Below, piece by piece: positions 1 to 8,984 of a DNA stretch of 45,164 nt (position 1 is the stretch's first letter; each line of letters opens with the position of its first letter). The translations under genes and the position numbers were made by a program. Source of the stretch: Sphingosinicella terrae (GTDB lineage: Bacteria > Pseudomonadota > Alphaproteobacteria > Sphingomonadales > Sphingomonadaceae). Where the stretch lies: the NCBI RefSeq assembly GCF_003347635.1, contig NZ_QDFY01000021.1, forward strand, positions 1 to 45,164. Direction: 5' to 3'. The notes below the pieces were generated by a model. It had not been told where the DNA came from. It searched no databases and saw nothing but the letters and a program-made list of their open reading frames with translations.

Positions 1-49
1 CGGGGATGAGCCGCGAGGGCGACCAATATCTCGCTCAGCCTTTGCAAAG

Positions 50-95
50 GCTGGTGACCCCTACGGGACTCGAACCCGTGTTTTCGCCGTGAGAG
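50..95. repeat. attL: displaced 3' part of tRNA-Glu
   Basis: These 46 bases are identical to 45070-45115. They hold the CCA end, acceptor 3' strand, T arm, variable region and anticodon 3' side of tRNA-Glu on the minus strand, and identity stops at the anticodon. This is the classical footprint of a tyrosine integrase recombining in a tRNA gene. This copy has no 5' half and is not a functional tRNA. Confidence 0.92.
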
Positions 96-138
96 CAGAG
101 GTCGCGGGGGTTTTGCGGACGCGGGCGGACGCCCACGG

Positions 139-156
139 ATGGCGGTTTTCCGCCAT
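139..156. other. Inverted repeat between attL and the integrase gene
   Basis: A perfect 7-bp inverted repeat, ATGGCGG and CCGCCAT with a TTTT loop, lies 43 bases inside attL and upstream of the integrase gene. It is preceded by GC-rich short repeats (GCGGACGC near 115-131). It could be an arm-type site for integrase or excisionase, or a transcriptional barrier. The sequence shows only the symmetry; the role is a guess. Confidence 0.35.
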
Positions 157-241
157 TCTTTGAGCTTCGGGTCCTTCCTCGTCCACCCTAATCCTGCTAC
201 GGTTTTGCAACGAATTTGTGGCGAGTTTGAAAGGGCGCTCA

Positions 242-1498
242 ATGGCCAGGACCCTCCGTCATGCCAAGATCGACAGCCGCACCGCGCGCGCGCAGCTGCC
301 GGTCCGCAGCAATCCCTATTGGCATTCGCTCGCGCGGGGGAGGGCGCTCGGATACCGCAAGGGTGAGAAGGGGGGAACCTGGGTCGCAAAGTATCGATCC
401 GGCGATGGAGCGCGGGCCCAGACCCTATTGGGGCCGGCGGACGATGTGCTCGACGCGGATACGTCTGCTGTCTTGACCTTCTCCGAAGCGCAGGCGGCTG
501 CCCGCGAGTGGTTCGCGCAGCTCGACCGAAATTCGGGGCGAAAGCCTGAGCCCTATACGGTGGGGCAGGCGCTCAACGACTACCTTGAGAACTTCACCGG
601 CAAGTCGCTGGAAGCTACGCGCCACACGATCGAACGGCATCTCCGGCCCGAGTTCGGTGCCATGCAGGTCAGCGAGCTCACGACTGAGCGGCTGACCGCG
701 TTCGTGAACAGGATCGCCAGCACTCCGTCGGTGTACCGCGCAAACAAAATGGGGGTGAGAAAGAAGCGTCCGATCGGGCCCGATTCCGCGCGCATTCAAA
801 AGTCGAACGCGAACCGCGTATTCACGCCGCTCCGTGCTGCACTCAACAGAGCGTTCATGATGGGGAAGGTGCCGGACGACACCCCTTGGCGGCGGGTGAA
901 GCCGTTTGCAAAGGTCGACTCCCCGAGGATCCGCTACTTCACGCCCGGCGAGATCTCGCGCCTCATCGAAGCAGCCCCCGAATGGTTCCGGCCGCTGATC
1001 CAGGCTGCGCTGCTGACCGGTGCCCGCTGGTCCGAATTGTTTCGGATGCGCGTGCGAGACGTCGACTTCATGGCCGGAGTCGTGCTGTTTCCAGAGACGA
1101 AGAGTGGCAAGCCTCGCCACGTCTATCTTTCCGACGAGGGCGTGGAGTTGTTCCGCCAGGTCAGTGGCCGCCGCGCCGGCGACGAGCTCATGTTTTTGAA
1201 TCAGCACGGGCGTCCACTCGGGACCTCGCACCAGATCCGACCAATGACAGAGACTTGTCGTGCCGCCGGCGTTGACCAGGCGGGGTTCCACATCCTTCGC
1301 CACACCTATGGTTCTAGGCTGGCCATGGCGGGAGTGCCAGTGGCGGTCATAGCGGAGTCTCTGGGACACGCTGACGAGCGGATCACCCGCAAGCACTATG
1401 CACATCTGGCACCATCCTATGTACGTGATGCTGTTCGGATCGGCTTGGGCAACCTTGGTATCGTGAAGGCGCAGGGTCTTCGGCTCGTCCACGGGTGA
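242..1498 (+). CDS. Tyrosine-type site-specific integrase
   Basis: Integrase that would insert and excise the island at the tRNA-Glu 3' end, acting on the repeat 147 bases upstream. From the ATG at 242 the protein has 418 residues. It has an N-terminal arm-binding part, a SAM-like core-binding domain (about 105-210) and a C-terminal catalytic domain with the full set of tyrosine recombinase residues: R262 in TGARWSEL, H350 and R353 in HILRHTYG, H376 in SLGHAD and the nucleophile Y386 in KHYAHL. A GTG at 218 would add 8 residues; I prefer the ATG because MARTLRHAKIDSRTAR is the usual opening of alphaproteobacterial tRNA-targeting integrases as I know them. The gene appears intact. Confidence 0.95.
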   Translation: MARTLRHAKIDSRTARAQLPVRSNPYWHSLARGRALGYRKGEKGGTWVAKYRSGDGARAQTLLGPADDVLDADTSAVLTFSEAQAAAREWFAQLDRNSGRKPEPYTVGQALNDYLENFTGKSLEATRHTIERHLRPEFGAMQVSELTTERLTAFVNRIASTPSVYRANKMGVRKKRPIGPDSARIQKSNANRVFTPLRAALNRAFMMGKVPDDTPWRRVKPFAKVDSPRIRYFTPGEISRLIEAAPEWFRPLIQAALLTGARWSELFRMRVRDVDFMAGVVLFPETKSGKPRHVYLSDEGVELFRQVSGRRAGDELMFLNQHGRPLGTSHQIRPMTETCRAAGVDQAGFHILRHTYGSRLAMAGVPVAVIAESLGHADERITRKHYAHLAPSYVRDAVRIGLGNLGIVKAQGLRLVHG

Positions 1499-1515
1499 TG
1501 CGTTCGGTGCACCCG

Positions 1516-2325
1516 TTATGGCGTCGGGGCCCCTCGCTCGGCATGTCCGAGACCCATGAACCGTAGATTGACCTCTTCGGCGAACAGCGCGCAGCAGGCA
1601 TCGATCTCCACACGAAAATTGCTCGACTGGCCGGACAAGACGACGTGAGGGGCGCGGTCGTGTATCGCGCAGACCATGTCACCTATGCGATCCCGTGAGC
1701 GGCGATGGATCGTCTCCACGGCGTCCTGCGGGAGGGGGTCAGCGAATTGCAAGGCGAGCGCATACTCCCAGGGCAGGGGGTCAGGGTCATACGACAGTGC
1801 CTGCCGATCCTTGAGTGTAACCTTCCGCCAGCCGACAAAAATGAGCCGAGCCCGGTCGACAAGATCAATTCCCGCCGCCGCTGACGCAACGCGCACGGAT
1901 TCAGAAATCTGTTCCTCGACCCACCTAGTGCCGGTCTTGAACCGCTTTTCCGAAAGCGCCTGCTCACTGCTCAAGGCGTCCTTGAGGATCTCCGACCTGT
2001 TCAGAAGCCGGTGGTAGGCAGTGCGCACCCGCCTCGCGCGGAACTCCCGGAAAATCCGGATCTCCAACGCCGTTCCCTGGCCGAGGGCACGTTCGAGCGC
2101 GGCGAGGGCACTCCACTTCTCAAGACCGGCGCCGTCGATCTGCCGCGCCCGAAAAAACTCCAGAAGAGCTGCCAGGATCTCGGAAGCATGCCTCGCGATC
2201 TCACCCACCAAGGCTTCACGCGCCGTTCGCCTGTCGCTGCGATCGCGAAGGAAGGCATTCGCAAGCGCTCCTATGATGGCACCGACCAATCCGCTTACCA
2301 AGGGAATGAAGTTAGTCCACTGCAT
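1516..2325 (-). CDS. Hypothetical protein with N-terminal membrane anchor
   Basis: Unrecognised protein of 269 residues read from the ATG at 2325; a TTG at 2376 would add 17. The first 30 residues contain one hydrophobic segment (FIPLVSGLVGAIIGALANAF) followed by a basic stretch, so it is probably a single-pass membrane protein with a cytoplasmic body. The rest is charged and mostly helical in appearance, with no motif I recognise. It lies tail to tail with the integrase (17 bases apart) and diverges from the STAND NTPase gene across a 149-base gap, so the two may share a promoter region. A link to the neighbouring defence gene is possible but unsupported. Confidence 0.6.
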   Translation of the reverse strand: MQWTNFIPLVSGLVGAIIGALANAFLRDRSDRRTAREALVGEIARHASEILAALLEFFRARQIDGAGLEKWSALAALERALGQGTALEIRIFREFRARRVRTAYHRLLNRSEILKDALSSEQALSEKRFKTGTRWVEEQISESVRVASAAAGIDLVDRARLIFVGWRKVTLKDRQALSYDPDPLPWEYALALQFADPLPQDAVETIHRRSRDRIGDMVCAIHDRAPHVVLSGQSSNFRVEIDACCALFAEEVNLRFMGLGHAERGAPTP

Positions 2326-2474
2326 CTGCCTGCTCGCCCGAAGCTGCGCTCCGCCAACCGGATCTTTGCTGGCCAAACACTATCAGTAGAACACGATCAC
2401 CTCGCCTGTTTATTTCACCGCGTCCAATTTCGGAAGATGTCGGCGCGGGCGAAACGAGCTAAACATTCCCCACC

Positions 2475-5400
2475 ATGAGGATTCTCTCCCAGCGTGCGGA
2501 AAAGGCGTACCTCCGCCAGGTCACACCTGTGGACGCCGGCCCCACCGGCTCACGAAGGTTCCCGTACTTGAATCTCAGCGATGAAGACTTTGAGCGTCTT
2601 CTGCACTCGCTTGCCAGGTTCCAGCTTCAAAAGGAGGGCTATTATGATCGAGTCCGGCTCGCTCTGGCGGGCGGTGATGCTGGCATAGACGTTTCTCTCT
2701 GGAAGGACGAGCAGCTCGTTGGAGTGATGCAGTGCAAACGTCTGTCCTACCGGATGCCGCGTCCGGACGCGTTGAAAGAGATTTTGAAGTTTCTTCTTTT
2801 CCTGATTGTCGACGGGGACATGCCGCCTCCGGAGAAGCGACTTCGGTATTACCTTGTCCTTGCGACTGATCCCGCCCGTACCACCGACGCTTTCTTCAAG
2901 AAACCGCGCCGGTGGATCGAGGAAAACCATGCTCTAATCGCAACATGGATCGAAGAGTTGCTCGATAAGCACGCATCGCTTTCTCAACTATCTCTCGGTG
3001 AAGTGTTGCCAACCGTGCTCTCGCGTATGCGAACGATTGATTATCACCTGCTGCTCCCCGCTATGCTGGACGAATGGCTCTCAAATGCTCGGCCGGTGCG
3101 TAAGCAGTTTTTCCAATGGGATCAAATCGCCTCACCGGCCGCTGTCGAGCGAGCCGTCGGCAGTAAGCTGAAGCAGATCTTTCCCGAAAGAGCGCTTCGG
3201 CCCCTACCGGTTGCGGGCCGGCCGAGGCGCACTGCCGCGGCGACGGTGTCGAAGCTCGTCGCGGACAAGCTGGACCGGAGTGACATCTACAAGCGAAACA
3301 GAACCGTGCGGCGGGCGGACTTCGAGCAAGCACTTCGGAGATTTCTCGCTGGGCCCGCGAATATCCTGCCGATCATAGGGTTTTCGGGCGTGGGAAAGAC
3401 CTCGGCACTGGCCGAGCTCGCCGAACGGGAGGAAGCGGGACTTCCGCCCCGCCTGCTCATCCGCGGTGCCGAGATTAAGCCGGATATTGACGGCATCGCA
3501 GACATGCTGGAACGTCTTCCATGGCCGGCCGCCGGCTATTCACGACCTGACGCACGTCGCCTCTCGGACTTCGCGAACCATCGGGATGGACCGCTTCTCG
3601 TGCTTCTTGACGGTTTGAACGATGCGGATGTCCGCGATCCTCATCTGCGCGAGTGTTGGCTTCCGAGCACGATTGACTGGCTGATCTCCCACGATGCCAG
3701 GCTCGTCGTAACGTGTCGTCCGGAGCGCTGGTCCGCCATCCAGCCCACGATACCACCCCGGCTGCTCCATCTACTCCCAGAGCGGACCGACTCCTCTGGT
3801 GAGCGTAAGCGGGAGGATGCATCGGCCCGCTTGATCCGATTACGGGACTTCACACGCGAAGAAGCGGCGGAGGCCGTTAAGGCCTACGGAATGGAAAGCT
3901 GGTTGTCCGCAGGAGCCGCAGGACACCCATTTCTGCTTCACTTGGCGGACGTACTTGGCTCGCGGGCGGATGTGCGAACGATGAACCTTCCGCAGGTATT
4001 GGAAGCATTCATCGACCACCGGGTCGCTACGGCGCTGGAACTCCTCGGCAAGCCAAGGTGGCAGCCAGAGGTGACTGCCCTTCTTGGAAGCCTGGCTATG
4101 CACATGCTCGGCGCCGCTCGGCAGAACGTCACGAAGGACCGAATGGAGAAGCTTTTCGGAAACCGTTTCATTGCCGTGGATGCACTCTGCGATGAGCATC
4201 TCCTAGAGCTGATTGAAGGTGAGTACCGATTTCAGCACGATCAGGTTCGCGAGTTCCTGCAGGCTTCCCAGCTTGACCTCACGGCCGTCCGCCGTGGTAT
4301 TCCCGTTCTTCCCAGGCGGCCCGACTTCGGCGTCCCCGGAGGTTGGTTTCTATTCATCTTCCTTCTCTTTCAGAATCTTGGGGGTCGGCTGTGGCCGCGG
4401 CTCCACGGCCACCCAGAGCTGCCGCCGGCAGTCGTGGCATTCCGCCTGCTGGACCTGATGCGCGGCGTTCAAGGCTCGGAAGTCCAGGAGGTGCTGGAGG
4501 AACTCCGCCGTGCCGCGTCCGATCCATATACTAGCTCCGCCAAGGACTATGCACGCCAATGTATCCTGCTCCTGCTCGCGCTGTGCCCGGGTGCAGCCGC
4601 GGAGCATCCGATCTTCGGCTGGTGGATCAGCCAGATGCTTGATCAGGCGGAGTTCTATCGTGATCGCTGGTCCGAGCAGGTCGACGAAGCGGTGGCTGCC
4701 TACCTAAGGCGATCATCCCTCTCGCACGAGAGTAAACGCGTCTACCTCTCGCGCATGCTGGCGCGAGAGGATGAATTCCACTGGCGAGGAGCGGACGTCG
4801 CCCGCGACGCCTTTTGGGAGACCCTGTGGCGCCAGACTACCACCCTGAACCAGGCATTTCAGAAGTCCCCCTCCGCCCGGCTGATCGAGTACCTGCTTGA
4901 AGTCGACCTCGACGATACAATCGATTGGCTCGGCGCTGTGCTGGATGATGATAGATTGCTGACCAGCGTTGGCGACGCAACTCGCCCTCGGCTCCCGGTC
5001 CGCACAATCGCGATGAGGACGCTGTTCCGGTTCCGCGACCTCGCTCCCGAACGAATCATCTGGACTACTCTTGCTGCGTCCTCAGCCTCGGCTGCCAAGC
5101 TGCTCGAGGCGTTCGCCCAGACGCACCCGGATGAGTTAGCCTCCGCATGCCTCACCTGCCTGGCGGATGCGCGGCCGGAGCAGACGGAGCGCCTTCAACG
5201 GGCTCTCTGGTATGCTGCCGACTCTCCATTTATGTCAGGCGAGGAGATGCTTCCTTACGCAGTGCGCCTGCTCTCCTCGGGCCAGGCGAGAGGCATGGAA
5301 CTCGTATGGGCGATTCGTATCTTCTTCGCCCACCGCGCCCGCCACCGGCACATGACCACTGTTCCGGATCTCAGAGAGCATTTTCTGGAGCTGCTCTCAA

Positions 5401-6290
5401 TACTGCAGCCCATCGCGGACCAGGCAATTGTCCTCCTGCGGGCCCACCTCCAGGTCAACCACGAGGCAGACCTAATGGCCGTGGACTTTCTGTATCTGCT
5501 TGAAGAGGATTTCGAGGCCGGGCTGGAGCTCCTGCAACAGCAGATCCAGGATGCCGGCGGTCTGCGGACTTCCGGATTTGCAGCAATCGAGAATTTCCTG
5601 ACCGCGCGAAGGGTAAGGGAGCCCCAGCGGATGGAGAAATATTCCCGTCTCGTTCAAGTGCTCAGCCGTTATCTGGATCTTCACGGCGAACAGGCGGCTG
5701 CCGTGATGGCCGAGGCCGTGTTGAAGCTCCTCGAAGCGACAGGCCGCCAGAGCTATGCGTTCAGCTTTGCAGAAGCCGAGAAGATACGGCTTCCGGAGCT
5801 CGGGCTTGGCATCCTTGCGGTAGGCGGCGAAGCCGTCTGGAGGGTGTGCAGCACGCTCGTTTGGCCGTGTCACTGGCGCATCAGAAAAGCGATATTCCGA
5901 CAACTAAGGACGGCTCCCCTCAGTGGGAGTAACGTCGAGAGCCTCGTGAAGACGCTCTGCGACAACTCCCATGTGGTCCCGCGACGCCTTGCCCTGGTGT
6001 ACCTCAAGTGGCTCCGCGTCGAAGGACGTGAAATTGCGTGGGACGAGGCTGTCCGCAGGCATCTGTACCACGCAAGTGGGCGGGAAGGGTCGCTGGCCGA
6101 GTCACTCCTGATCTACTGGCGACGGCTACCGACGGAGCGGCAGTCTCCCATAAGTGGGGCTGTCACGACCCTCCTCGAAAATGGACGTGATTTGAAAGAC
6201 GCAACGGACCCTAGAGGCCCGGCAGGTGTGCGATGGCGGGGAGAATTGAAGCCTAAAGCGGCGCACGGTGGAGCTTCCCTCCGGGGCTGA
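2475..6290 (+). CDS. STAND-type NTPase with Mrr-like nuclease domain (Avs-like defence candidate)
   Basis: Large 1271-residue protein. Residues 35-110 match an Mrr-type PD-(D/E)xK nuclease: E40 in FERLLHSL, GGDAGID with D72, then QCK at 86-88. A P-loop NTPase follows, with Walker A GFSGVGKTS (302-310, K308) and Walker B LLVLLDGLND (374-383, D379), as in STAND/NACHT proteins. About 800 C-terminal residues are helical and repeat-like, as in sensor domains. Nuclease effector, STAND switch and repeat sensor in one chain is the plan of Avs antiphage proteins, which detect phage proteins and then cut DNA. The activity here is inferred from that plan. The last 35 residues are low in recognisable structure and may be an altered tail. 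No strong ribosome binding site precedes the ATG. Confidence 0.75.
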   Translation: MRILSQRAEKAYLRQVTPVDAGPTGSRRFPYLNLSDEDFERLLHSLARFQLQKEGYYDRVRLALAGGDAGIDVSLWKDEQLVGVMQCKRLSYRMPRPDALKEILKFLLFLIVDGDMPPPEKRLRYYLVLATDPARTTDAFFKKPRRWIEENHALIATWIEELLDKHASLSQLSLGEVLPTVLSRMRTIDYHLLLPAMLDEWLSNARPVRKQFFQWDQIASPAAVERAVGSKLKQIFPERALRPLPVAGRPRRTAAATVSKLVADKLDRSDIYKRNRTVRRADFEQALRRFLAGPANILPIIGFSGVGKTSALAELAEREEAGLPPRLLIRGAEIKPDIDGIADMLERLPWPAAGYSRPDARRLSDFANHRDGPLLVLLDGLNDADVRDPHLRECWLPSTIDWLISHDARLVVTCRPERWSAIQPTIPPRLLHLLPERTDSSGERKREDASARLIRLRDFTREEAAEAVKAYGMESWLSAGAAGHPFLLHLADVLGSRADVRTMNLPQVLEAFIDHRVATALELLGKPRWQPEVTALLGSLAMHMLGAARQNVTKDRMEKLFGNRFIAVDALCDEHLLELIEGEYRFQHDQVREFLQASQLDLTAVRRGIPVLPRRPDFGVPGGWFLFIFLLFQNLGGRLWPRLHGHPELPPAVVAFRLLDLMRGVQGSEVQEVLEELRRAASDPYTSSAKDYARQCILLLLALCPGAAAEHPIFGWWISQMLDQAEFYRDRWSEQVDEAVAAYLRRSSLSHESKRVYLSRMLAREDEFHWRGADVARDAFWETLWRQTTTLNQAFQKSPSARLIEYLLEVDLDDTIDWLGAVLDDDRLLTSVGDATRPRLPVRTIAMRTLFRFRDLAPERIIWTTLAASSASAAKLLEAFAQTHPDELASACLTCLADARPEQTERLQRALWYAADSPFMSGEEMLPYAVRLLSSGQARGMELVWAIRIFFAHRARHRHMTTVPDLREHFLELLSILQPIADQAIVLLRAHLQVNHEADLMAVDFLYLLEEDFEAGLELLQQQIQDAGGLRTSGFAAIENFLTARRVREPQRMEKYSRLVQVLSRYLDLHGEQAAAVMAEAVLKLLEATGRQSYAFSFAEAEKIRLPELGLGILAVGGEAVWRVCSTLVWPCHWRIRKAIFRQLRTAPLSGSNVESLVKTLCDNSHVVPRRLALVYLKWLRVEGREIAWDEAVRRHLYHASGREGSLAESLLIYWRRLPTERQSPISGAVTTLLENGRDLKDATDPRGPAGVRWRGELKPKAAHGGASLRG

Positions 6291-6750
6291 ACTCCGGTTC
6301 GCAGGCGACGCGCTGCAGACTTTGTAAAGTATCGCGACGGCTCTCATACGTGCTGACGAGAATGCCCGAACTGTCTTCCACAGAAGCGATTCGATGGAGC
6401 GAGGGTCCACTTCCTGTCCGGAGGCGGTGTCATATGATAGGCGCGGCCGTTAAATCCGCATTAGAACTCGTTCGACCTGTGCAGGGGCGTCCACTTGCAT
6501 TCCGCCCCGGAAAGAAGCCTCTGTTGAAGTCCAAGCGAACCTGCAGAGGGAGTGATGGTAGGGACGACTACAAGAGCGGCCGATCTGACGATAGCGTCTG
6601 GTGGGTCGGGAGTACGGAGCAGAAGCATCGAGTAGACGCGGTGCCGTCCTCCAGCATGTTCGAACATCCTGCGACTGAGCGGAATCTCCATAAACTTCTG
6701 TGGCGATAGAGCCGCGACTCCTGCGATTGGAACCGTGTGAACGACTCCGC
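6291..6750. other. Gene-free stretch between convergent defence genes
   Basis: About 460 bases between the STAND NTPase gene and the oppositely oriented DUF4062 gene. Short open frames exist on both strands, but their translations look like random GC-rich sequence and none has a convincing ribosome binding site. I see no RNA gene, repeat or clear terminator here. It could be the decayed remains of another gene. Confidence 0.5.
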
Positions 6751-7869
6751 TCAGCCCGCCGGGAACTGCCGACGGAGCGGCACGAGCAAATCTTCGATGA
6801 GGCGCGATCGATCGACTCGCAGCGCCGCTCGGCGCTGGACCTTCACCACAGGCTGGTGATTGCGCTCACCCATGCCGATCGTCACCGAATCTGGGCTCGC
6901 GTCGTTCTGCGACCTCGTTCGCCAGGCACGGTACTCCGCACCGGCGATCCGTACGGCGACAGCGGCGTGAGTCAAACGCTGCGTGGCATCAATATGGTCG
7001 ATAAGGGTGGTCGCGAAGCCCAGGGCGGTAGCGATCCGCTGCTGGACTATCTCTTGGATGATAACCATGTGACCGCCCATGTCCCATCCCCTCCCGGTCG
7101 ATGGTTCGTCGAGCGGCTGAAGGATGAGGATCGAGCCGTCCTCGCTGAGCCGCAGGAACGCGCCGCGATCCTGGCGGATTACTAGGGCGCCATCTGCGAT
7201 CTCGACCTTGTTTCCGAGCGAAGGTGAAAAGAGGCGGTCCGGTCCGAACAGGACAGATTGGAGAACGTGCTCGGACAAATCGCGCGATTCAATTTCGACG
7301 GGCCGCAGCACCTGCTGTCGTGGGCCCATGGCGATGGCAATGTCCACGGTCGCACCGGTTGAGGACATATTGCGGTTCTCCGGAGGGATCAGCGCGAGGG
7401 CCCGACGGGTGAGTTCCTCCGGATCAGCGGTACCGACCGCGTCAGTTAGGGCAACGTCGTGCAGGGCCCGGATGATGCCAGCATGCAGGTCCTCAGCATC
7501 GGCGAAGCCGCCGCGGAACAGTCCGGCCTCCCAGTCCTGCACTTCGGTGATTAATTCGGCCTGTCGAGGCTCAGGCGTGACGCCCTGTTGCACGAAGGCG
7601 AGCACATGCTTCGTGCCGCGCGCCTCGCGATACTCCTCATGTGTCGCGGAAAGACCGGTAGGCTGGACCGGTCCATACCTTTCACCGAGGATCAACACCA
7701 CGATGTCGGCATCGCGAACGCCTTGCAGACATGCGATCTGAGGCGAGGTTGGTCGTGCCTCGAAGTCCTCGGCCATCAGGGCCTCGTGGCGGAGAGTCGT
7801 TACCGCTCGTCGCGCGGCATCCCGAAATGGGCCGAAGTCGCTGATTAGAGAACTGATGAAAACCTTCAT
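6751..7869 (-). CDS. DUF4062 (TIR-like) domain protein
   Basis: 372-residue protein whose first 100 residues match DUF4062: it opens MKVFISSLISDF, then has GVRDADIVVLILGERYG (about 50-66) and THEEYREA. DUF4062 is related to the TIR/SLOG-like fold group and is often the N-terminal domain of proteins in bacterial defence and signalling loci. The C-terminal 250 residues contain beta-rich segments and no motif I recognise. It converges on the STAND gene and stands apart from the ParB genes behind it by 233 bases, so it is probably expressed alone. An NAD-consuming or nucleotide-sensing effector role is inference. Confidence 0.7.
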   Translation of the reverse strand: MKVFISSLISDFGPFRDAARRAVTTLRHEALMAEDFEARPTSPQIACLQGVRDADIVVLILGERYGPVQPTGLSATHEEYREARGTKHVLAFVQQGVTPEPRQAELITEVQDWEAGLFRGGFADAEDLHAGIIRALHDVALTDAVGTADPEELTRRALALIPPENRNMSSTGATVDIAIAMGPRQQVLRPVEIESRDLSEHVLQSVLFGPDRLFSPSLGNKVEIADGALVIRQDRGAFLRLSEDGSILILQPLDEPSTGRGWDMGGHMVIIQEIVQQRIATALGFATTLIDHIDATQRLTHAAVAVRIAGAEYRAWRTRSQNDASPDSVTIGMGERNHQPVVKVQRRAALRVDRSRLIEDLLVPLRRQFPAG

Positions 7870-8102
7870 GGGTGCGATCTAGGACGCGATTGAGAGTTGT
7901 CGAGAGGTACACACGAGAGCAGGGAAGAAATGCGGAACCCGACAACAGCGATGAAGCCGCCCGGCGTCGGTAGCCACGCAGCTTCACGCGCGGCACTGAC
8001 GCTTAGTTTTCCCTGTGGAGATGGGTGCGGGGTCCGAGACTGGGGAGCGCGGGGAGAGGTGGGACCCAGAAGAGCGGCTGGTGTCACATAGGTCGATGAT
8101 TC

Positions 8103-8984
8103 TCACGCCGCCTTTTGCAGCTCTCGAACCTTCTGGAACTCGGCCAGGATCTCTGGGTGACATTGAGCCAAGTAGCCGACGACTCTGGCATTCGCGAGGA
8201 GACGAGCGACGTATCCGGTGGCAAGGACGAGATCGAGATGGTCCGCTCCGTAATCCTTTTCGATGAGCTTGAAGTGCCGCTGGAGCTTGGCTGACTCCTC
8301 CTCCATTAACGCAATCTGCTCTGCACTTAAGCCTTTCAGCGTCTTGGATTTCTTAGGCCTCACCAGGAGGTCTTCGGGCGTCGCTGCGACGAGTGATCGT
8401 GCGTATCCAATGGTATAGCGGTTCATCGCCACCATGAGTTGAGCCGCCTCGATTTGACGCTCTGTGCGGAGCCTGCGCAACTCACGAAACGTGTTGATCG
8501 CAACATGTTTATCCCGGAGCAATTCCGCCACCTCCGGGCAGATACCCTCAAGCAGGCGCCGCCGGCTCCGGATGGCCTTGATGTTCACATTGAGCGCTCT
8601 CGCGAGCCGCTCCTCCGACACTCCGCGTTCCAGCGCGGTAATGATCATCCGGTGCTCCTGGATGATCGCGAGCCGGTTTATTCGCTTGTTATAGGTATAA
8701 GCTTCGTCCTCGGTCGAGATGAGGCAGACGACGGCGCTTACACCTTGGTCCTTCAGAACCTCGACACGAAGGTGCCCGTCGAGAAGGTGGTAGGTATTCG
8801 GCTCGCCGGCGTCCCTGATCACGACCGGCGGCTCAATGATCCCCACCTCCTTTATCGATGCCGCGATCTGGGCATATTTGACGGACTTCTTCACCTTCTC
8901 CGGCACGGGCCGAAGCGGAAGGATCTGAGTGAGAGGAATACGCAGGCTGGCCGCTTCGAACGCCAGCTTGAGTTTTCGCTTCAT
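8103..8984 (-). CDS. ParB/RepB-family protein (third gene of recombinase operon)
   Basis: 293-residue ParB-like protein. Near the N-terminus it has the ParB/Srx nuclease-like fold with YHLLDGHLRVEVLK (about 65-78), followed by a helix-turn-helix (EERLARALNVNIKAIRSRRR) and a long helical C-terminus of the RepB plasmid-partition type. Its ATG overlaps the stop codon of the preceding ParB-like gene by four bases, so translation is coupled. No ParA ATPase is encoded nearby. With the upstream recombinase it more likely helps recombination or regulation than segregation; that is inference. Confidence 0.8.
   Translation of the reverse strand: MKRKLKLAFEAASLRIPLTQILPLRPVPEKVKKSVKYAQIAASIKEVGIIEPPVVIRDAGEPNTYHLLDGHLRVEVLKDQGVSAVVCLISTEDEAYTYNKRINRLAIIQEHRMIITALERGVSEERLARALNVNIKAIRSRRRLLEGICPEVAELLRDKHVAINTFRELRRLRTERQIEAAQLMVAMNRYTIGYARSLVAATPEDLLVRPKKSKTLKGLSAEQIALMEEESAKLQRHFKLIEKDYGADHLDLVLATGYVARLLANARVVGYLAQCHPEILAEFQKVRELQKAA

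Noticed and set aside
425-1492. 355-codon minus-strand frame across the integrase
   Set aside because: It is antisense to a clear tyrosine recombinase with all catalytic residues; the minus translation has no recognisable protein features.
6350-6709. Open frame in the gap between the STAND and DUF4062 genes
   Set aside because: No ribosome binding site, mixed composition and no domain; equally long frames occur on the other strand.
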